Under the pieces are notes generated by a model. It worked only from the letters and a program-made list of their open reading frames with translations, did no database searches and was not told the origin of the DNA. Shown piece by piece: positions 28,066 to 30,804 of a stretch of DNA of 30,804 nt. Source of the stretch: Firmicutes bacterium CAG:110 (GTDB lineage: Bacteria; Bacillota; Clostridia; Oscillospirales; Oscillospiraceae); contig HF988014.1 of the NCBI GenBank assembly GCA_000434635.1, positions 34,931-65,734 of the forward strand. The letters are read 5' to 3'. Position numbers and translations under genes: made by a program. Numbering within the stretch: position 1 is the first letter of the stretch; every line of letters begins with the position of its first letter.

Positions 28066-29508
28066 TTAGCCGAGCTTACCGGTAATGCAGTTCTCTTCAC
28101 CGAAGGCAGCAAAGGCAGCCTCGCAGATGTGATCGTATGCATCCTTAGCGGTGGTCTCGCCGGCCAGCAGCAGCTGGAACTTGGGAACGATCTGCTCGTC
28201 CATCAGCTTCTTGGCAGTGGCGGTCATCTCGGTGGTAACGCCCTCGGGAGGCGCCTGCACCATGGCGATGCAGCGGGCAGCGGTGGCCAGGTTGTCGGCG
28301 TCGCGGCCCTCCTCCAGAACCAGCGCGTCACGACCGCTCTGGCAGACGGGATCCAGATACAGCTCGTTCATGCAGGTGGCAATGCGCTCGCCGGAGCAGA
28401 TGTAGTCCATGAACAGCAGTACGTTCTTCAGGTGCTCATCGGTGGTGTTCTTGTTCCGCATGGCGATCAGGCCGTCCACGGTGCCGTAGCAGGACTCCTC
28501 GCAGCCGTCCATGGTGGGCACGGGCAGGAAGGCGTAATCCATCTTCTGGGAGTTCTCAACGGCGGTGCCGTCGTTGGCTTCCAGAGCGGCGTTGTTCTTC
28601 TTGAAGTTGTTCTCGAACAGAGGCATAGCCTTGCCGAAGATCATGGCGTTGCCAGTCTGGCACATGACCATACGCTGACCGGCTTCCACGCCGAAGTTGG
28701 GCATATAGCCGGACTTGGTCATCTCTTCGATAGCGCTGAGCAGGGTCAGCATGTTCTCGGAGGTGAAGGTGTACTTCAGCTCAGGGGTGAAGGTGTTGCT
28801 CAGGCCAGCGCCTGCGCCGAAGATGTAGAGCATATCGGAAGCGGTGACGCCGGAGTTGGCGAACACGAAGCCGTAGCAGCCGTCCTTGGTGCCCTGCTTG
28901 ATGACGTCCAGGAACTCCTCATAGGTCCAGCCTTCCTTCTGGATCTTGGCAACGTCGATGCCCAGGCCTTCCATCATGGTCTTGTTGGCGCCGATGGACT
29001 GAATGGTCAGGTACAGAGGCAGGCCGTAGGTGGTGCCTTCCAGAGTCAGGTACTTCAGAGCGTTCTCGTCGTAGTCGGCCAGACGGTCAGCGGCCATGTA
29101 CTGGGCGATGTCAATGGCGACGCCCATTTCCACGTAGGTGCCCAGAGCGTTGGAGGAGATCTCCGCGATGTCGGGAGCCTCGCCGGCCTGCGCCATGGTG
29201 GACAGCTTGTCGTTGTGATCGCCCCAGGAGGTCTCAATGATCTCCACGGTCAGGTTGGGGTACAGGGCATGGAAGTCATCTGCCCAGGTCTTCAGGTTCG
29301 TCAGGTAATTGCCTGTGACGGGGGGAGCCATGATCACGATGGTGTCGGGTTCCGCCTTTGCTTCCGTGGGAGCCTCGGTCGCGGCAGCAGTGGTGGCGCT
29401 GACATTGGCTTCGGTGGGAGCCTTGGTCTCGGTAGTGGTCTTGGAGCCGCAGGCGGCCAGACCCAGAACCATAACGACGACCAGCAGCATGGTTACGATC
29501 TTTTTCAT
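28066..29508 (-). CDS. Extracellular solute-binding lipoprotein, sugar ABC transporter
   Basis: A 480-residue family 1 solute-binding protein anchored to the outer face of the membrane. The signal peptide MKKIVTMLLVVVMVLGLAAC has the lipobox LAAC with Cys20. A low-complexity Thr/Ala/Glu linker (about 24-53) precedes the binding domain, which includes NLTVEIIETSWGDHNDKL and EAPDIAEIS. AGGAGG lies nine bases before the ATG; the longer open frame upstream has no binding site. It is transcribed from a perfect promoter and is followed, across hairpin array C, by two permease genes. Ligand is inferred from neighbours to be an amino-sugar glycan; not shown by the sequence. Confidence 0.95.
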   Translation of the reverse strand: MKKIVTMLLVVVMVLGLAACGSKTTTETKAPTEANVSATTAAATEAPTEAKAEPDTIVIMAPPVTGNYLTNLKTWADDFHALYPNLTVEIIETSWGDHNDKLSTMAQAGEAPDIAEISSNALGTYVEMGVAIDIAQYMAADRLADYDENALKYLTLEGTTYGLPLYLTIQSIGANKTMMEGLGIDVAKIQKEGWTYEEFLDVIKQGTKDGCYGFVFANSGVTASDMLYIFGAGAGLSNTFTPELKYTFTSENMLTLLSAIEEMTKSGYMPNFGVEAGQRMVMCQTGNAMIFGKAMPLFENNFKKNNAALEANDGTAVENSQKMDYAFLPVPTMDGCEESCYGTVDGLIAMRNKNTTDEHLKNVLLFMDYICSGERIATCMNELYLDPVCQSGRDALVLEEGRDADNLATAARCIAMVQAPPEGVTTEMTATAKKLMDEQIVPKFQLLLAGETTAKDAYDHICEAAFAAFGEENCITGKLG

Positions 29509-29568
29509 TTCTGTTATCCTCCTGGTGTTCAAATTAGCGCTCCGGCATTGTCGTTGCGCCATGCGATT

Positions 29569-29597
29569 ATTATAGCGAAGTTGGCATTTCATGTCAA
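29569..29597 (-). promoter_or_regulatory. Perfect sigma-A promoter of the sugar transporter genes
   Basis: Minus strand TTGACA (29597-29592), 17 bp, TATAAT (29574-29569). A palindrome TTACGTAA (29601-29608) sits just upstream of the -35 and could bind a regulator. The predicted leader is about 54 nt. Confidence 0.88.
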
Positions 29598-29608
29598 TAG
29601 TTACGTAA

Positions 29609-29744
29609 ATGAATGAAACTTTATTTTATCCACTGATTTGAAATCGCAGTTTTTTAGTGAATTGGTGAAACTATTACAGAGCAGCGTTCGCCAAAATGTA
29701 CAATATCCACAAAAATCGCGCCAAATATTTGGTAACAAAATGCA
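29609..29744. other. AT-rich divergent region with a palindrome
   Basis: Between the transporter promoter and the DUF624 promoter lies CCAAATATTTGG (29721-29732), a perfect 12-bp palindrome that could be an operator for a sugar regulator. No ORF was recognised here. Confidence 0.45.
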
Positions 29745-29773
29745 TGGTCATTCCTCCCGGGAGGCGATACAAT
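29745..29773 (+). promoter_or_regulatory. Possible promoter of the DUF624 gene with a palindromic spacer
   Basis: TGGTCA (29745-29750), 17 bp, TACAAT (29768-29773). The spacer contains the palindrome CCTCCCGGGAGG (29753-29764). The -35 matches consensus at four of six bases. The following 140 bp include a GC-rich imperfect hairpin near 29824-29865. Confidence 0.4.
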
Positions 29774-29917
29774 GGTACGGATACTGTAGGAAAGTATAAA
29801 GATTGGTAAAATTTTTTACAAAATGGCCGGAAGCCTCCCCAGCGCCCCGCCCCGGCTGTCCGGAACTCCCATGGTAAAAGGCGAAGAAGCAGAAATCATA
29901 ACAAAAGGCGGTACCCT

Positions 29918-30559
29918 ATGAATTTCTCTCCCGATTCAAGATTCATGCGCCTGTGCGGCAGCTTTGTGTCGCTGGTGCGTATCAATCTTCTGTGGCTGCT
30001 GTGCAGTCTGCCCCTGTTCACCGTCGGCGCTTCCACCGCCGCCATGGTTTCCGCCCTGACAGCGTTCCGGGCGGATGATGAGTGCGGCGCAAAGGTGTTC
30101 TTCCGTGCCTTCCGCACCCATTTCCGCCAGGCAACCGTCTTGTGGCTGCTGATGGCTTTCCTTGGGTGTATGCTGGCGCTGGATTACCGGATCGTGGTTC
30201 ATCTGGCCTTCCCCGTAAGAATGGCAGTGATCGTGGTGATCTGCTTCTGCACGCTGGCTCTGATCCTGGTGTCCGGCCTGATTTTCCCCCTGCTGGTTCG
30301 CTTTCCGGGAACACTGCGGGACACCGTCATCAACGCGGTACTGCTGAGCATTGCTCATCTGCCGAAAATGCTGCTGGTAACGGCCATGAACCTGCTGCCG
30401 CTGCTGCTTCTCGTGCTTCTGCCCCGTCTGGTTCTCTTCTTCGGCTTCCTGTGGCCGCTGTGCGGGTTTTCTCTTATTGCACTGTACGACCTGAAGGTGA
30501 TAGAAAAAATCTTCGCCATTCTGGAAAGCGGCACTCAGGAGCCGGCGGGTCAGAATTGA
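29918..30559 (+). CDS. DUF624 (YesL-like) membrane protein
   Basis: A 213-residue hydrophobic protein. The N-terminus MNFSPDSRFMRLCGSFVSLVRINLLWLLCSLPLFTVGAS is characteristic of DUF624/YesL, a family often found with family 1 solute-binding proteins and CUT1 permeases. Four to five membrane segments are visible, the last around FFGFLWPLCGFSLIALYDL. Function unknown; proposed to assist sugar ABC systems on the basis of neighbourhood only. The ATG follows AAAAGGCGG at six bases. It is divergent from the solute-binding protein gene, supporting a link to that transporter. Confidence 0.85.
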   Translation: MNFSPDSRFMRLCGSFVSLVRINLLWLLCSLPLFTVGASTAAMVSALTAFRADDECGAKVFFRAFRTHFRQATVLWLLMAFLGCMLALDYRIVVHLAFPVRMAVIVVICFCTLALILVSGLIFPLLVRFPGTLRDTVINAVLLSIAHLPKMLLVTAMNLLPLLLLVLLPRLVLFFGFLWPLCGFSLIALYDLKVIEKIFAILESGTQEPAGQN

Positions 30560-30583
30560 CGGTGCCCCACTTATAATATATTA

Positions 30584-30606
30584 GGGTCAGGCTTGCCGCC
30601 TGACCC
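30584..30606. terminator. Hairpin between the DUF624 and four-helix-bundle genes
   Basis: GGGTCAGGC-TTGCC-GCCTGACCC, a nine-bp perfect stem between two convergent genes. Neither side has a strong T-run, but the minus side continues TAATATATT. Probably a shared transcript end. A second small palindrome, GGGATATCCC, lies near 30623-30632. Confidence 0.6.
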
Positions 30607-30648
30607 CAATTGTCTGTTATAAGGGATATCCCATTACCATCACGCGCT

Positions 30649-30804
30649 TCATTGCGAGTTTTCCTTTGCTGTTTTGCAGGAAGCAATCAGCAGTCTGCGA
30701 ATATTGCCGCACAGTTTCTCGGCATATTTGTATGAAGCGAGGGCAATTCTTTTGGTTTCATACATCAGCTTCAACCAATAGCTTGTCTCGTTGGACTCTT
30801 TTAG
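30649..30804 (-). CDS. Four-helix-bundle protein (S23/IVS-encoded type), 5' part outside the window
   Basis: The minus strand at the window edge is open for 51 codons to TGA at 30651-30649 with no start in view. The translation includes KESNETSYWLKLMYETKRI and IRRLLIASCKTAKENSQ, matching the C-terminal helices of the four-helix-bundle family, first described from 23S rRNA intervening sequences and also seen in diversity-generating-retroelement accessory proteins. Family members are about 120 residues, so more than half is missing here. What lies upstream (rRNA, retroelement or neither) cannot be seen. Confidence 0.7.
   Translation of the reverse strand, partial: LKESNETSYWLKLMYETKRIALASYKYAEKLCGNIRRLLIASCKTAKENSQ

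Noticed and set aside
28045..29616. A 523-codon plus-strand ORF over the solute-binding protein gene
   Set aside because: Antisense shadow; the minus strand has a signal peptide, lipobox, ribosome binding site and consensus promoter.

Overview
The window looks like a chromosomal segment of a moderately GC-rich gut-type Clostridia (Oscillospiraceae/Ruminococcaceae-like). The evidence is Firmicutes-type ribosomal and RNA polymerase proteins, strong AGGAGG ribosome binding sites, consensus sigma-A promoters and families common in that group (DUF4300, DUF5662, XRE plus zinc-ribbon membrane protein). Genus cannot be fixed by eye. No tRNA, rRNA, CRISPR array, insertion sequence or prophage was recognised.

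Region 1 (1-12960) is the core information-processing block, read on the minus strand: rpoB-rpoC, then an L7Ae-type ribosomal protein gene, rpsL, rpsG, fusA and tuf. A small Arc-type ribbon-helix-helix gene on the plus strand separates rpoC from the str operon. rpoB is the first gene of its unit; rplJL is not next to it. Upstream of rpoB, a minus-strand rpoB promoter faces a near-consensus plus-strand promoter that runs into an intrinsic terminator. This predicts a short antisense RNA or an attenuated leader.

Region 2 (13076-18180) holds an XRE/membrane/zinc-ribbon protein, a DUF1003 membrane protein, a PRTase-fold protein with a structured leader, a NUDIX hydrolase, release factor 3 (prfC) and a DUF5662 protein. 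The prfC leader has a seven-codon ORF ending Pro-Pro-stop, followed by a C-rich tract complementary to the prfC Shine-Dalgarno. This suggests possible autoregulation by slow termination.

Region 3 (18190-22340) is accessory and rearranged. It holds a hairpin array, a DUF4300 lipoprotein, a TetR regulator divergent from an NAD-dependent epimerase/reductase with two 18-bp direct repeats exactly 100 bp apart, a 3'-truncated methyltransferase, and an in-frame chimera of an alpha/beta-hydrolase N-terminus with an LCMT-type methyltransferase C-terminus.

Region 4 (22377-29600) is a minus-strand carbohydrate locus: solute-binding lipoprotein, two MalF/MalG-type permeases, tandem GNAT acetyltransferase, PIG-L/LmbE deacetylase and GH3 (NagZ-like) hexosaminidase. 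Together these suggest import and processing of an N-acetylated amino sugar or glycoconjugate. Two intergenic gaps here are packed with perfect hairpins of unrelated sequence. A DUF624 (YesL-like) membrane protein lies on the plus strand, and the window ends inside a four-helix-bundle protein gene on the minus strand.
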